Assembly (NCBI RefSeq): GCF_003970925.1 | Contig: NZ_RWJF01000001.1 | Location: 366,501-430,500 of the forward strand | DNA: 64,000 bases | Reading direction: 5' to 3' | Source: Sphingomonas ginkgonis | Lineage (GTDB): Bacteria > Pseudomonadota > Alphaproteobacteria > Sphingomonadales > Sphingomonadaceae | Part shown: positions 46,456-57,028 of the stretch, in pieces | How the letters are laid out: the number at the start of each line of letters is the position of its first letter | Position numbering within the stretch: position 1 is the first letter of the stretch | Notes under the pieces: model-generated | Seen by the model: the letters and a program-made list of their open reading frames with translations, nothing else | Database searches by the model: none | Told to the model about the DNA's origin: nothing | Position numbers and translations under genes: made by a program

Positions 46456-48804
46456 ATGGCGACCGCAGCAGCGCGGCTACGCAAAGGCGAGATGGCGAAG
46501 GACCTCGGGCCCGACTGGCGCGAGCGGCTGTCCGATTCGCTTCGCCAGTTCGCGATCCGCGTGTGGGGCGCCGTCCTGCTCGCGCTCAGCATCGCCGGCG
46601 CGGTCGCGCTCGCGACCCACTCGACCGTCGACCCGAGCTTCTCCACCGCCGCCGGGGGTCCGCCGCTCAACTGGCTGGGGTCGCCGGGCGCCTACGCCAG
46701 CGACCTGCTCCTTCTGCTGTTCGGCCCGGGCGCCGCGCTGTTCCTCCCGGTGATCGGGCTGGCCGGAGTCCGGCTGATGCGGATGGAACCGACTGGACGC
46801 ATCGGCCGTGCCCTGCTGGTCGTCGCCGCGGGCGTCCTGCTGATCGGCCTGGCGCTTGGGCTCACCGCCGGCTCCGCCGTGTCAGGGCTTCCCGCCGGCT
46901 GGGGCGGCGCGCTGGGGCTAGCGGGGGCGAACGGCATCGACGCCGGGCTCGACCGGATCTCTAATCCGGGCATCGCCGGCCCGGTACGGCTGGCGCTGAT
47001 TCTCCTGCTCGGCGTTGCCGGGCTGACGCTGGCCTTCTTTTCGCTAGGTCTTCGCTCGGAGGAAAAGGGCTGGTTTGCCAGCCTGTTCCGCCGCGCCCCC
47101 CGCGATGTAGAGGCCAAGCCGCGCCGGACCGAGGCGCCGCGCGAGCGCGCCGGTCGTGCCGCGGCGGCGGCCGAGCCGCCCCGCTCGCGACCTGCCGTTT
47201 CCGTCGCCGAGCCCGCCCCGCCGGTGGCGAGCGCCCGCGGCAAGGGCGAGAAGAAGGGCAAGGGCCAGCAGACCAGCCTCGCGCTCGGCGACAATTACCA
47301 GCTGCCCGGACTCTCGCTTCTCGCGCCGATCCCCGACAGCGGGGCGACCAAGGTCGATAAGGCAGGTCTCGAGCGCAACGCCCGGCTGCTCGAAAGCGTG
47401 CTCGAGGACTTCCATGTCCGCGGCGACATCGTCGAGGTCCGGCCCGGGCCGGTCGTCACCATGTACGAGCTCGAGCCCGCGAGCGGGATCAAGGCGAGCC
47501 GGGTCATCCAATTGGCGGACGATATCGCCCGCAACATGTCGGCGCTCTCCGCCCGGGTCGCCACCATCCCGGGTCGAAGCGTGATCGGGATCGAGCTGCC
47601 CAACCCCAAGCGCGAGACCGTCTCGCTGTCCGAGCTGATCGCCAGCGACATGTTCGAAGACCAGAACATGTCCCTGCCGCTGATCCTCGGCAAGAATATC
47701 GCCGGCGATCCCGTCATTGCCGATCTGGCACCGATGCCGCACCTGCTCGTCGCCGGGACCACCGGCTCGGGCAAGTCGGTTGGGCTCAACGCCATGATTC
47801 TCTCGCTGCTCTACCGGCTGAACCCCGACGAGTGCCGGATGATCATGATCGATCCCAAGATGCTCGAGCTCAGTGTCTACGATGACATCCCGCATCTCCT
47901 CTCGCCGGTGGTGACCGAGCCGGCGAAGGCGATCCGCGCGCTGAAGTGGACCGTGGAGCAGATGGAGGAGCGCTACCGGATGATGGCGAGCCTCGGCGTC
48001 CGGGCGTTGAAGAGCTTCAACGACAAGGTCCGCGAGGCCAAGGCGAAGGGCGCCAAACTCGGTCGCCGGGTGCAGACCGGCTACGACGCAGACAGCGGCC
48101 AGCCGCTCTACGAGACGGAGGAGCTCGACTATGAGCTTCTGCCGCAGATCGTGGTCGTGGTCGACGAACTCGCCGACCTGATGATGACCGCCGGCAAGGA
48201 GGTCGAGTTCCTCATCCAGCGCCTCGCCCAGAAGGCGCGGGCAGCCGGCATCCACCTTATCATGGCCACCCAGCGGCCGTCGGTCGACGTCATCACCGGG
48301 GTCATCAAGGCCAATCTGCCGACCCGAATCAGCTTCCAGGTGACAAGCAAGATCGACAGCCGCACCATCCTCGGCGAGCAGGGCGCCGAGCAGCTGCTGG
48401 GCAAGGGCGATATGCTCTACATGGCGGGTGGCAAGCAGATCATCCGCGTCCATGGCCCGTTCGTCAGCGACGAGGAGGTTCGCGCAGTCGCCGAGCATTG
48501 GCGCGGCCAGGGCGTTCCCGACTATATCCAGGCGGTCACCGAGGAGCCGGAGGACGGCGGCTATCTGCTCGACGGCGCCCCGATCGGCGAGGACGACCCG
48601 GAAACCAGCCTCTACCGCAAGGCGGTGCAGGTGGTGGCCGAGAGCCAGAAGGCGTCGACCAGCTACATCCAGCGCCAGCTTCGGATCGGCTATAACAGCG
48701 CGGCCCGGCTGATCGAGCAGATGGAGAAGGAAGGAAAGGTCAGCCAACCCGACCATGTGGGCCGGCGCGAGGTGCTGATCGACACCGATGGCCACCCGCT
48801 CTGA
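46456..48804 (+). CDS. ftsK: DNA translocase FtsK
   Basis: 782-residue septum-located DNA pump that clears and aligns chromosome ends at division. Four membrane helices (about 30-190), a short linker (about 200-290), the motor with Walker A GTTGSGKS (about 434-441) and Walker [11 protein letters not shown], and a C-terminal gamma winged-helix that reads KOPS sites are present. The linker is much shorter than in Escherichia coli. GGGGAGGG lies six bases before ATG 46456; an ATG at 46450 is too close to it. Confidence 0.97.
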   Translation: MATAAARLRKGEMAKDLGPDWRERLSDSLRQFAIRVWGAVLLALSIAGAVALATHSTVDPSFSTAAGGPPLNWLGSPGAYASDLLLLLFGPGAALFLPVIGLAGVRLMRMEPTGRIGRALLVVAAGVLLIGLALGLTAGSAVSGLPAGWGGALGLAGANGIDAGLDRISNPGIAGPVRLALILLLGVAGLTLAFFSLGLRSEEKGWFASLFRRAPRDVEAKPRRTEAPRERAGRAAAAAEPPRSRPAVSVAEPAPPVASARGKGEKKGKGQQTSLALGDNYQLPGLSLLAPIPDSGATKVDKAGLERNARLLESVLEDFHVRGDIVEVRPGPVVTMYELEPASGIKASRVIQLADDIARNMSALSARVATIPGRSVIGIELPNPKRETVSLSELIASDMFEDQNMSLPLILGKNIAGDPVIADLAPMPHLLVAGTTGSGKSVGLNAMILSLLYRLNPDECRMIMIDPKMLELSVYDDIPHLLSPVVTEPAKAIRALKWTVEQMEERYRMMASLGVRALKSFNDKVREAKAKGAKLGRRVQTGYDADSGQPLYETEELDYELLPQIVVVVDELADLMMTAGKEVEFLIQRLAQKARAAGIHLIMATQRPSVDVITGVIKANLPTRISFQVTSKIDSRTILGEQGAEQLLGKGDMLYMAGGKQIIRVHGPFVSDEEVRAVAEHWRGQGVPDYIQAVTEEPEDGGYLLDGAPIGEDDPETSLYRKAVQVVAESQKASTSYIQRQLRIGYNSAARLIEQMEKEGKVSQPDHVGRREVLIDTDGHPL

Positions 48805-48892
48805 GGCTGAACGGTCCGGAACCGCCGGGTTCAGGACGCATTCAATCCGCTCGGCCCAACGCTCGGCCAAGCTATTTTCCGGGAGTTTCCTG

Positions 48893-49504
48893 ATGATTTC
48901 CACCCGCACCCTGGCGCGGGCGCTTGCCCCGGTTGCGGTCTTCGCCGCCGCCAGCCCGGCCGCCGCTGCGCCGTCCCCCGCGTTGGCACAGGTCCAGCAA
49001 TCGCTTGCCGCCACCCAGTCGATGACCGCCGCTTTCCGCCAGACCGACGGCAAGGGTCAGACGCTCGCCGGGACGCTGGCGCTCAAGCGGCCCGGCAAGA
49101 TCCGTTTCGCTTACGGCGGCGGGGCGGACGCGCTTCTCGTTTCCGACGGCGCGACGCTCCACTATCTCGATTATGACGTCGGGCAGCACAGCAAGTGGCC
49201 GATCGGCAAGTCACCGCTCGCCATTCTCCTCGCCACCAACCCCGATCTGGCGCGGATCGCCACAATCCTGCCCAGCGACAGCCGTGTCGTCCTCGTCCGG
49301 GCGCGCGACGCCCGTCGGCCAGAGTTCGGGACGCTGGTGCTCGCCTTCAGCAAGTCGGCCGGGGCGCCAGGCGGGCTGCTGCTGGAGGGCTGGAGCGCGA
49401 TCGACGCGCAGAACAAGCGGACCACGGTCAAGCTCGACAACCAGCGATACAACGTCGCGGTGCCGGAGAGTGCCTTTTCATTCACGGAGCCGAAAAAACG
49501 GTAG
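48893..49504 (+). CDS. lolA: Outer-membrane lipoprotein carrier LolA
   Basis: 203-residue periplasmic chaperone that shuttles lipoproteins from LolCDE to the outer membrane (LolB is generally absent in alphaproteobacteria). The signal peptide (about 1-24, ending AAAAP) is followed by the open beta-barrel fold with QSMTAAFRQTDGKGQTLAGTL and a LKRPGKIRF core. The ATG at 48893 follows GGGAG; the 35 upstream codons are rejected. Its TAG stop lies inside the hairpin that terminates transcription coming the other way. Confidence 0.92.
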   Translation: MISTRTLARALAPVAVFAAASPAAAAPSPALAQVQQSLAATQSMTAAFRQTDGKGQTLAGTLALKRPGKIRFAYGGGADALLVSDGATLHYLDYDVGQHSKWPIGKSPLAILLATNPDLARIATILPSDSRVVLVRARDARRPEFGTLVLAFSKSAGAPGGLLLEGWSAIDAQNKRTTVKLDNQRYNVAVPESAFSFTEPKKR

Positions 49505-49519
49505 CCTGCGGCTACCGTT
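49491..49519 (-). terminator. Intrinsic terminator for minus-strand transcription
   Basis: A perfect 10-base-pair stem (AACGGTAGCC / GGCTACCGTT, 49497-49506 and 49510-49519) with a three-base loop is followed on the minus strand by TTTTTT. It overlaps the lolA stop. No protein gene ends here on the minus strand, so it fits a minus-strand RNA gene. Confidence 0.75.
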
Positions 49520-49645
49520 CACCTGAGGGTCAGCTAACTGCTTCTATTTCAAAGGTGATCATCAGGCACCTGAGGTTTCCCCCTGTTACTTGGGTCCGGT
49601 GATCACCTCGCGTGACGAACGCTTGGTCGGCCCTCGCTCCATGCC
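49520..49645 (-). ncRNA. ssrS: Probable 6S RNA
   Basis: Non-coding interval with the rod-like 6S fold: a closing stem (49525-49537 with 49623-49635, one mismatch), a large central bubble, and an apical stem GGTGATCA / TGATCACC (49554-49561 with 49600-49607) extended inward. On the minus strand the region reads like the 6S 3-prime side (ATCACCTTTGAAA) and its 5-prime side has a UUCG-type element (GCGTTCGTCACGCG). 6S RNA mimics an open promoter and traps sigma-70 polymerase. The strong terminator on the minus strand sets the orientation. Ends are approximate. Confidence 0.6.
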
Positions 49646-49659
49646 CCCGGAGCGGGGGC
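49643..49659 (+). terminator. GC hairpin with weak T-tract
   Basis: GCCCCC and GGGGGC (49643-49648, 49654-49659) pair with a five-base loop, followed by CCTTTG on the plus strand. It could end read-through from ftsK-lolA before xthA, or belong to the 5-prime end of the minus-strand 6S RNA. Confidence 0.35.
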
Positions 49660-49697
49660 CTTTGCGTATCCGGGCCCCGGGGCGCTAGGGGAGCCAA

Positions 49698-50486
49698 GTG
49701 ACGCTCAAGATCGCCAGCTGGAACATCAACTCGGTTCGCGCCCGCGCACCGATCGTCGAGCGGTTGCTTGACGAGGAGCAGCCCGACATCCTTTGCCTGC
49801 AGGAAACCAAGGTGATGGACGGCATCTTCCCGGGCGACCTGTTCCGCAGCCGTGGATATGTCCACCAGCTGCTCAACGGCCAGAAGATGCACCACGGAGT
49901 TGCGATCCTCAGCCGGGTGCCGCTCGCCGACCATGGCAAGCACGACTGGCAGGACAATGGCGAAGCCCGCCACGTCGGTGCCCGGCTGCCCGGCGGGCTC
50001 CGGCTCGAGAATGTCTACATTCCGGCCGGCGGCGATGTCCCGGACCGCGAAAAGAATCCCAAATTTGGCCAGAAGCTGGACTTTGTCGAGCGGATGACCC
50101 GCTGGTCGGAGAAGTTGGCTGAGCCGACTTTGATCGTCGGCGACTTCAACATTGCGCCGCTCGAATGCGACGTGTGGAGCCACAAGGCCCTGCTCGACAT
50201 CGTCAGCCACACCCCCATCGAGGTGGAGGCGCTGGGGCGGTTGCAGGACGCGCACGGCTGGGTCGACCTCGGCCGCCGCCACATCCCCGCACCGGAACGC
50301 AACTTCACCTGGTGGAGCTACCGGGCGATCGACTGGGCGGCGAGCGACCGGGGCCGCCGACTCGACCATATGTGGTGCTCGCCCGAGATCGCCGAGCGTA
50401 CCCGCAGCCACCGCGTGCTCGAGTCCTGCCGCGGCTGGGAGCGGCCCTCAGATCATGTCCCGCTGATCCTCGAGATTGACGCTTGA
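49698..50486 (+). CDS. xthA: Exodeoxyribonuclease III
   Basis: 262-residue AP endonuclease and 3-prime exonuclease of base-excision repair. The EEP-fold metal ligands are visible (WNINSVRAR near residue 8, LCLQETKV near 33, VGDFNIAPL near 149, RRLDHMW near 223, SDHVPL near 253). The start is GTG with GGGGAG four bases upstream. The last codon overlaps the TTG start of ribA (TTGA). Confidence 0.95.
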   Translation: MTLKIASWNINSVRARAPIVERLLDEEQPDILCLQETKVMDGIFPGDLFRSRGYVHQLLNGQKMHHGVAILSRVPLADHGKHDWQDNGEARHVGARLPGGLRLENVYIPAGGDVPDREKNPKFGQKLDFVERMTRWSEKLAEPTLIVGDFNIAPLECDVWSHKALLDIVSHTPIEVEALGRLQDAHGWVDLGRRHIPAPERNFTWWSYRAIDWAASDRGRRLDHMWCSPEIAERTRSHRVLESCRGWERPSDHVPLILEIDA

Positions 50487-51517
50487 GCGAGGTGCCGGCC
50501 GCGCTTGCCGCGCTCCGTTCGGGTCGCCCGGTCGGCGTCGGCGCGCTGACCATCCTGGCGGTCGAGACCGCCGGTGATGCAATGCTGGCACTGCTAGACT
50601 CGGACCGGACCGCACCTGCCGTCATCAGCCACGAACGCGCTGCGGCGCTCAGCCTCGCCAATGAGATCGCCGGCGCCAGTGGTGCCCCCGTGCGGGTTGG
50701 ACGGAGCGACTGGCTCGGCGCCGACGAGGTGCGCGCGCTCGCCGATCCTGCCCGCGACATGAACCGCTTCCTGGCCGGTCCGCTCGAGGTCGCCGCCGCG
50801 GAGCCGGTGGAGGAGGCCGCTGCCGCCCTGCTGCTGTGCCGGCTCGCCGGCGTGCTCCCGGCGATCTGGCTGGTCGATGCCGAGGTACCCGTACGGGTCA
50901 CTCCAGCCGAGGTCGTCTCTGCCGCCCGCCGCGGCCGGGCGGAGATCGTTGCCCGCGCCCGCCTGCCCATCGCCGGGCTCGACCAGACGCAGATGGTCGC
51001 TTTCCGTGCGCCCGACGACGGCAGCGAGCATGTCGCATTGATGGTGGGGGCGCCCGGCGGCCGGCCGCCGCTCGTCCGGCTCCACAGCGAGTGCCTTACC
51101 GGCGACGTGTTTGGCTCCCTCAAGTGCGACTGTGGGCCGCAGCTTCACGAGGCGCTCCGGCTGATCGCCGCCGATGGAGGCGGGATCCTCCTGTACCTGC
51201 GCCAGGAAGGACGTGGGATCGGGTTAGCCAACAAGCTGCGGGCCTATGCGCTGCAAGACCGCGGTCTCGATACGGTCGAAGCCAATCGCCGGCTCGGCTT
51301 CCCCGACGATGCCCGCGACTATGCGCTCGCCGCGGCGATGCTCCGCACGCTTGGATTTGACCGGGTCCGCCTTCTCACCAACAACCCGAACAAGCTGGCC
51401 GGGCTTGCCGCCGAGGGGATCGAGGTGGTGGAGCGGGTTGCTCACCATCTTCCCGCCAACCCGCACAATGCCGACTATCTCGCGACCAAGCGCAAGAAGA
51501 GCGGCCACCTGGTCTAA
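50483..51517 (+). CDS. ribA: GTP cyclohydrolase II with degenerate RibB-like N-terminus
   Basis: 344-residue enzyme that opens GTP to the riboflavin precursor diaminohydroxyribosylaminopyrimidine phosphate. The zinc ligands are intact (Cys 204, 215, 217 in [16 protein letters not shown]), with the [13 protein letters not shown] catalytic segment. The N-terminal about 170 residues keep the opening shape of RibB ([10 protein letters not shown]) but lack the ENEGD signature, so it is a remnant. This complements the split ribB. The start is TTG inside the xthA stop; a GTG three codons on is possible. Confidence 0.93.
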   Translation: MSEVPAALAALRSGRPVGVGALTILAVETAGDAMLALLDSDRTAPAVISHERAAALSLANEIAGASGAPVRVGRSDWLGADEVRALADPARDMNRFLAGPLEVAAAEPVEEAAAALLLCRLAGVLPAIWLVDAEVPVRVTPAEVVSAARRGRAEIVARARLPIAGLDQTQMVAFRAPDDGSEHVALMVGAPGGRPPLVRLHSECLTGDVFGSLKCDCGPQLHEALRLIAADGGGILLYLRQEGRGIGLANKLRAYALQDRGLDTVEANRRLGFPDDARDYALAAAMLRTLGFDRVRLLTNNPNKLAGLAAEGIEVVERVAHHLPANPHNADYLATKRKKSGHLV

Positions 51518-52170
51518 TCCTCGAAGAAGGCCGTCCCGACCCGCAGCACCGTGGCGCCCAGCATCATTGCGGTCGGAAAGTCCGCGCTCATGCCTATGCT
51601 GAGTCCACCGACGTCATGCCGCCGCGCCAGCTTCGCCAGCAGCGCGAAGAAGGGGCCAGGCTCCGGCTCGGCTGGCGGAATGCACATCAGCCCGGCCAAC
51701 GGCAGCGGAGTCGCACGGACCTGCTCGAGGAAGGGGGCCAGCGCGGCAATGGCGACTCCGCCCTTCTGCGGTTCGTCACCGATGTTGACTTGGACGAAGG
51801 TCTCCGGCGCGCGCCCCGCCACCTTGGCCTCGCGAGCAAGGGCGGCAAGTAGCGACGGCCGATCGAGCGAATGGATGGCGGAAAAGAGGCGGACTGCGGC
51901 CTCGGCCTTGTTTGATTGAAGCTGGCCGATCCCATGCAGCCGGACGTGCGGGAAGCGCTCGAGCAGCGGCGGCCACTTGGCCTCGGCTTCCTGCACGCGG
52001 TTCTCGCCAAACTCTGACTGGCCGGCGTCGATCAGGGCCTCGATCGCTGCGGCATCGCGCGTTTTCGACACGGCCACCAGCCGGATCGCCTCCGGGTCGC
52101 GCTGGGCTACGTCGGCCGCTCGCGCGATCTGGTCGAGGATCCTCTGCCGGCGAAGGGAAGCGCTGCTCAT
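51514..52170 (-). CDS. YggS-family PLP-binding protein
   Basis: 218-residue pyridoxal-phosphate homeostasis protein of the YggS/PLPBP family. The PLP Lys lies in VAVSKTRD (about 33-40), and the FGENRVQEA and [10 protein letters not shown] segments are conserved. It has no known enzymatic reaction but keeps PLP pools in balance. Its stop overlaps the ribA stop. Divergent from the ThiE-like gene with 23 bases between. Confidence 0.95.
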   Translation of the reverse strand: MSSASLRRQRILDQIARAADVAQRDPEAIRLVAVSKTRDAAAIEALIDAGQSEFGENRVQEAEAKWPPLLERFPHVRLHGIGQLQSNKAEAAVRLFSAIHSLDRPSLLAALAREAKVAGRAPETFVQVNIGDEPQKGGVAIAALAPFLEQVRATPLPLAGLMCIPPAEPEPGPFFALLAKLARRHDVGGLSIGMSADFPTAMMLGATVLRVGTAFFED

Positions 52171-52193
52171 GGCGCCGCGCTATAGGAAAGGCG

Positions 52194-52661
52194 ATGCCCA
52201 CCCGCCAGCACCAGCGATGGCTGTTCACCGATCCGCGGCTCGAACCGCTGGAACCCGTTCTCGCCCGGCTGCCGCGCGGGGCGGGCGTGGTCGTGCGCCA
52301 TCACCACCTGCCGCCCGCCGAGCGGCGCCGGCTGCTCGACCGCCTCGCCCGGGTTGCGCGGCGGCGCGGCTTGCTGCTGGTCGATGAGGCGCGAGGTCAG
52401 GTCGCGCGAATCCATGACTGCCGCGAGCTTCGCCGGGCACTCGGCCGCAACGTCCCGCTGATCTTCGTCAGTTCGCTCCATCGGACCCGTTCGCATCCCG
52501 AGCGGACGCCACTGCCGCGGATGCGCGCGGCGACATTGGCGCGGCTCGCCGGCGGTCGCGCACTGGCGCTTGGCGGGATGGACGCACGCCACTATCGGCG
52601 CGTGGAACGGCTGGGGTTCAATGGCTGGGGAGCGATCGACGCGTGGCGCGTCAGAACTTGA
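52194..52661 (+). CDS. Short thiamine-phosphate-synthase/TenI-like protein
   Basis: 155-residue protein whose C-terminal part shows the TenI/ThiE fold (IFVSSLHRTRSHPE and LALGGMDARHYRRVERLGFNGWGAIDAW). ThiE and TenI are normally about 200-215 residues, and the N-terminal strands of the barrel are reduced here, so enzymatic activity is uncertain. It is very arginine-rich (pI high). ATG has AGGAAAG upstream. The end overlaps the convergent barrel gene by 11 bases. Confidence 0.75.
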   Translation: MPTRQHQRWLFTDPRLEPLEPVLARLPRGAGVVVRHHHLPPAERRRLLDRLARVARRRGLLLVDEARGQVARIHDCRELRRALGRNVPLIFVSSLHRTRSHPERTPLPRMRAATLARLAGGRALALGGMDARHYRRVERLGFNGWGAIDAWRVRT

Positions 52662-53379
52662 ACGCGGTCCCGATGTAGACGGCCTGGCTGTCGCGCCGCT
52701 CGTCGCTCAGCGCGACACGGTCGCGCTCGACCTTGTAGCGAACGCCGCCGGTCAGCGAGAGGCGCTGGCTCAGGCGATAATCGGTGCCGAGGTCGACGGC
52801 GTAGTTCTGCTGGTCGCCGAGCGCGACGGCCTGCTTGCCCGTGCTGCGGTCGGCGCTGGCGGCGATCCGCGGGGTGAAGCGGTTGAGGTTGTAGCTGACC
52901 CCGAGCACCGCGCCCTCGCGGCTCCCGAGCGCCGGGTTGGGCGCGCTCGAGCGGGCGACGTCGCCGGACACCGCGAAACGCTTCCAGCCCACCGCGACGC
53001 CAAGATTGTAGCTGGCTGGAGTCAAGGCAGTCAGGCCGGTATTGAGCGGCGCGTTCATGTCGCGGCCACGGACCACCTCGGCGGGGGTCTGAGCCCGGGC
53101 ACGAATCGCGACTCGCAGCTGCGACGGCCGGCCTCGCGCCGCGCTCGGCGTAAAGTGGAAATCACCGGCCATGGTCGGTCGATTGGCAAAGCTGGCGGCT
53201 AGCCGGGGATCGCCCTGCGCCGGCGTGAACGTCGCAAACCGGTCGAAACTGAAGGAGATAGCGGGCGCGCGGGCCTTGATCGCGGCCGGCGCGGCAAGCG
53301 CGATCGCCGACGGCAGCAGAAGTCCGGCCGCGCCCAGCGCAGCTCCGATCTTCCAGCCTTTGGCGACCCGCATGGACAC
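52651..53379 (-). CDS. Putative outer-membrane beta-barrel (porin-like) protein
   Basis: 242-residue protein with a signal peptide (about 1-30, ending ALAAP) and a barrel-like C-terminus of alternating strands ending in FKF, the terminal Phe typical of BAM substrates. It resembles small sphingomonad porin or autotransporter-barrel proteins without a specific family. GTG 53379 is chosen because GGAGGG is eight bases upstream; the ATG two codons later has poor spacing. Confidence 0.6.
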   Translation of the reverse strand: MSMRVAKGWKIGAALGAAGLLLPSAIALAAPAAIKARAPAISFSFDRFATFTPAQGDPRLAASFANRPTMAGDFHFTPSAARGRPSQLRVAIRARAQTPAEVVRGRDMNAPLNTGLTALTPASYNLGVAVGWKRFAVSGDVARSSAPNPALGSREGAVLGVSYNLNRFTPRIAASADRSTGKQAVALGDQQNYAVDLGTDYRLSQRLSLTGGVRYKVERDRVALSDERRDSQAVYIGTAFKF

Positions 53380-53505
53380 CGAACAAACCCTCCCTGTCGA
53401 ATGGATATAGCGCCGCGAAACTTAATGTTCCACGACCGGATGGAATCTCCTGCCGCTGTTGCAAGGAGTCCTCATGAGCGTTCGTCCGACCCGGCTTGCG
53501 GGCGC

Positions 53506-53533
53506 TTGCGGCGTCCGGCGCCCCCTCTATAAC
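53506..53533 (+). promoter_or_regulatory. Sigma-70-type promoter of the DUF3576-leuS-lptE-holA operon
   Basis: TTGCGG (53506-53511), 16 bases, TATAAC (53528-53533), 36 bases before the DUF3576 start. It is a reasonable housekeeping promoter in this GC-rich background. It lies within a 27-codon open frame (53474-53557) that has its own AAGGAG. Confidence 0.5.
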
Positions 53534-53569
53534 GCCGGAGCAAATTCCCCAGCGTGAGAGCTCCACATC

Positions 53570-54004
53570 ATGGCCAGAATCCACCTCGCCGCCGCCGCGA
53601 TGATCCCGCTGGCGCTCGCCGCCGCCGGCTGCGCCCGCAACCGCGCACTGCCGAACCGGCTGGCGCCCGCCCGGATGACGTCGATCGGCGTCAATTCCTA
53701 CCTGTGGCGCGCCGCGATCGACACGGTGAGCTTCGCCCCGCTGCTTCAGGCCGACAGTAACGGCGGCGTGATCGTCACCGACTGGTACAGCCAGCCGTCA
53801 GCACCGGGCGAGCGGGTCAAGCTGACCGTCTCGATCCTTGACCAGGACCTTCGCGCCGATGCGCTGCGCGTCGCCGCCACCCGCCAGGTCAACCAGGGCG
53901 GTGCCTGGGTCGACGCGCCGGTCAGCGCCGCGACGGTGCAGAAGCTGGAGGATATCATTCTGACCCGCGCCCGCGACTTGCGGCGCAGCGCGGTCGCCGG
54001 CTGA
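53570..54004 (+). CDS. DUF3576-domain lipoprotein
   Basis: 144-residue alphaproteobacterial protein of unknown function. The signal peptide ends in AAAGC (lipobox, Cys about 21), and the remainder carries the DUF3576 core ([31 protein letters not shown]). It is nearly always placed before leuS, lptE and holA, suggesting an envelope role connected with LptE. It begins the operon here. Confidence 0.9.
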   Translation: MARIHLAAAAMIPLALAAAGCARNRALPNRLAPARMTSIGVNSYLWRAAIDTVSFAPLLQADSNGGVIVTDWYSQPSAPGERVKLTVSILDQDLRADALRVAATRQVNQGGAWVDAPVSAATVQKLEDIILTRARDLRRSAVAG

Positions 54005-54020
54005 CCGGAGAGGAACGTCC

Positions 54021-56528
54021 ATGACCGACCGCTTCGACCCGGCGGCTAGCGACCGCCGCTGGCAGGAGCGTTGGGAGGCCGAGGAAAGCTTCCGCGCCGA
54101 CAGCGCGAGCCCCAAACCCAAGTCCTACGTGCTGGAGATGTTCCCCTACCCGTCGGGGCGCATCCACATGGGCCACGTCCGCAACTACACGATGGGCGAC
54201 GTGCTCGCCCGTTACCGGCGGATGCAAGGCATGGAAGTGCTCCACCCGATGGGGTGGGACGCGTTCGGCATGCCGGCCGAGAATGCGGCAATGGAGCGCA
54301 AGGTCCATCCCGGCGACTGGACCCGCGCTAACATCGCCACCATGCGCGACCAGCTGAAGCGGATCGGCTTTGCCCTGGACTGGAGCCGCGAGCTCGCCAC
54401 CTGCGAGCCCGACTATTATGGGCACGAGCAGGCTCTGTTCCTCGACCTGTTCGCGGCCGGGCTGGTCACTCGCAAGGAAAGCGAGGTCAACTGGGATCCG
54501 GTCGACATGACCGTGCTCGCCAATGAGCAGGTGATCGACGGTCGCGGCTGGCGTTCCGGCGCGCTGGTGGAGCGGCGCAAGCTCAGCCAGTGGTTCCTCA
54601 AGATCACCGACTTCGCCGAGGAACTGCTCGACGGGCTCGGTTCGCTCGACCAGTGGCCGGACAAGGTGCGGCTGATGCAGGAGAACTGGATCGGCAAGAG
54701 CCGCGGCCTGCAGTTCCGCTTCCGGTTGGCCGACAACAGCGGCGACATCGAGGTCTTCACCACCCGTCCCGACACCATCTTCGGGGCGAGCTTCGTTGCC
54801 ATTTCGCCCGGTCACCCGATTGCCGAGGCACTCGCCGCGGCGCGACCCGACGTCGCCGAGTTCGTCGCCAAGGCGCGCGCCGGCGGGACCAGCGCGGCAG
54901 AAATCGAGACCGCGGAGAAGCTCGGCTTCGACACTGGCATCGAGGTTGTTCATCCGCTCGACTCAGGCTGGCGCCTGCCGGTCTGGATCGCGAACTTCGT
55001 GCTGATGGACTATGGCACCGGCGCGCTGTTCGGCGTTCCGGCGCACGACGAGCGGGACCATGACTTCGCCACCAAGTACCGCCTGCCGATCCGGCGGGTC
55101 GTTGCGGGCGACATGGCGGCGGCGTCGGACCCGGTCACCGCGGCCGAAACCGGCCACGGCGTGGCGGTTAACTCGCGGTTTCTCGACGGTCTCGCGAGCG
55201 CCGAAGCTGCCGCCGAAGTGATTCGCCGCGCCGAGACCGCCGGCTGGGGCGAGGGTAAGACCCAGTACCGCTTGCGCGACTGGGGCGTGTCGCGCCAGCG
55301 CTACTGGGGCACCCCGATCCCGATCATCCACTGCGAAGCCTGCGGCGCGGTGCCAGTGCCGCGCGACCAGCTTCCCGTGGTCCTGCCCGAGGACGTCAGC
55401 TTCGATGTTCCAGGCAACCCGCTCGACCGCCACGATGGATGGCGACTGGTGCCCTGCCCGAGCTGCCGCGCCCCCGCCCGCCGCGAGACCGACACGCTCG
55501 ACACCTTCGTCGATTCCAGCTGGTACTTCATCCGCTTTGCCAGCCAGCCCAAGGACCAGCCGTTCGACCGGGCCGAGGCGGAGCAATGGCTGCCGGTCGG
55601 CCAGTATATCGGCGGGGTCGAGCATGCGATTCTCCACCTCCTCTACGCTCGCTTTTGGACTCGCGCGCTTGAGCGGATTGGCCGTCTCGGGGTCGCCGAG
55701 CCGTTCAAGGGCCTGTTCACGCAGGGAATGGTCACGCACGAGACCTACCGCGCCGGCGACGGCAGCTGGCTCAGCCCGACCGAGGTCCGCCGCGACGGGG
55801 ACGACTGGGTTCACATCGAAAGCGGCGCGCCCGTGACCTCCGGCCGCGTCGAGAAGATGTCCAAGTCGAAGAGAAATACGGTCGATCCCGAGCCGATCCT
55901 CGCCCGCTACGGGGCCGACGCGGTGCGCTGGTTCATGCTCTCCGACTCCCCGCCCGAACGCGACCTCGAGTGGTCGATCGGAGGGATCGAGGGCGCTGCG
56001 CGCTTCGTCCAGCGGGTCTGGCGGCTGGTTCAGGCGACGGGATCGGGGAACGGCGAGGACCTGGCGCTGCGCCGCAAGCTCCACCGCACCATCGTCGCGG
56101 TCGGCGAGGCGATCGAGGGGTTGCAGTTCAACAAGTCGGTCGCCGCGCTCTACGAGCTCACCAGCGCGATCGAGAAGGCCGGCCCGTCTGCCGATCGGGA
56201 CGCGGCGGTCCATACCCTCGTTCGGCTCGTCGCGCCGATGGCGCCGCACCTCGCCGAGGAAGCGTGGGCGGCGTTGGGCGAACCCGGGATGGTTGTCGAC
56301 GCGGAATGGCCGGAGCATGATCACGCGCTGCTGGTGGAGAATGAAGTGACCGTGGCGGTGCAGGTCAATGGCAAGCTGCGCGACACGCTCACCGCCCCGC
56401 GTGGTGCGGCGCGCGAGGACCTTCAGGCGATGGCGCTCGGCAGCGACAAGATCGCCCGGCTGCTCGACGGCGGAACGCCGCGCAAGGTCATCGTGGTTCC
56501 CGACCGCCTGGTGAACATCGTCCTGTGA
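54021..56528 (+). CDS. leuS: Leucyl-tRNA synthetase
   Basis: 835-residue class I synthetase charging tRNA-Leu. The HIGH-type motif is HMGH at 49-52 and KMSKS is at 612-616. The editing (CP1) domain lies between them and a LeuS-type C-terminal domain ends near residue 835, a normal length. Its stop overlaps the GTG start of lptE by four bases (GTGA). Confidence 0.98.
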   Translation: MTDRFDPAASDRRWQERWEAEESFRADSASPKPKSYVLEMFPYPSGRIHMGHVRNYTMGDVLARYRRMQGMEVLHPMGWDAFGMPAENAAMERKVHPGDWTRANIATMRDQLKRIGFALDWSRELATCEPDYYGHEQALFLDLFAAGLVTRKESEVNWDPVDMTVLANEQVIDGRGWRSGALVERRKLSQWFLKITDFAEELLDGLGSLDQWPDKVRLMQENWIGKSRGLQFRFRLADNSGDIEVFTTRPDTIFGASFVAISPGHPIAEALAAARPDVAEFVAKARAGGTSAAEIETAEKLGFDTGIEVVHPLDSGWRLPVWIANFVLMDYGTGALFGVPAHDERDHDFATKYRLPIRRVVAGDMAAASDPVTAAETGHGVAVNSRFLDGLASAEAAAEVIRRAETAGWGEGKTQYRLRDWGVSRQRYWGTPIPIIHCEACGAVPVPRDQLPVVLPEDVSFDVPGNPLDRHDGWRLVPCPSCRAPARRETDTLDTFVDSSWYFIRFASQPKDQPFDRAEAEQWLPVGQYIGGVEHAILHLLYARFWTRALERIGRLGVAEPFKGLFTQGMVTHETYRAGDGSWLSPTEVRRDGDDWVHIESGAPVTSGRVEKMSKSKRNTVDPEPILARYGADAVRWFMLSDSPPERDLEWSIGGIEGAARFVQRVWRLVQATGSGNGEDLALRRKLHRTIVAVGEAIEGLQFNKSVAALYELTSAIEKAGPSADRDAAVHTLVRLVAPMAPHLAEEAWAALGEPGMVVDAEWPEHDHALLVENEVTVAVQVNGKLRDTLTAPRGAAREDLQAMALGSDKIARLLDGGTPRKVIVVPDRLVNIVL

Positions 56529-57028
56529 GGTCGGTCCTGTTCCTTTCGCTCGCCGCGGCGCTGCTTTCGGGCTGCGGGCTCCAGCCGCTCTATGGCGGGG
56601 GCAGCGCCAACCCGACAGTGGCGGCGCTTCGGACCATTGCCGTCGACCCGATGCCCAATCGCAGCGGCTGGCTGATGCGCAATGCGCTGTTCGACCGGCT
56701 GGGCAATGGTGAGGGTGCGGCGAGCTACCGGCTGCACGTCGAGCTCGACGACAATCTCAGCCGCTTCGGCATTCGCTCCGACCGTGCCGCGACCCGCGAA
56801 CGGCGGACGCTGCGCGCCCGCTATCAGCTGATCGACAGCGCCACCGGGACGACGGTGCTCGACGCGACTGCCGGCAGCGACGCTGGCCTCGACGTCGTCA
56901 GCAGCGAATATGCCACCGTCGCGGCCGAGCAGACCGCACTCGAGAATCTGACGCAGGTGGTTGCCGACCAGATCGTCGCCCGGCTCAGCCTGTTCACCGC
57001 GCGCACGGGTGGCGCAGGCCGCCGGTGA
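56525..57028 (+). CDS. lptE: LPS-assembly lipoprotein LptE
   Basis: 167-residue outer-membrane lipoprotein that plugs LptD in LPS export. The signal peptide ends in LLSGC (Cys about 17) followed by GLQPLYGG, the alphaproteobacterial LptE signature. The start GTG lies in the leuS stop and the stop overlaps the GTG of holA, so leuS, lptE and holA form a coupled trio. Confidence 0.9.
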   Translation: MRSVLFLSLAAALLSGCGLQPLYGGGSANPTVAALRTIAVDPMPNRSGWLMRNALFDRLGNGEGAASYRLHVELDDNLSRFGIRSDRAATRERRTLRARYQLIDSATGTTVLDATAGSDAGLDVVSSEYATVAAEQTALENLTQVVADQIVARLSLFTARTGGAGRR

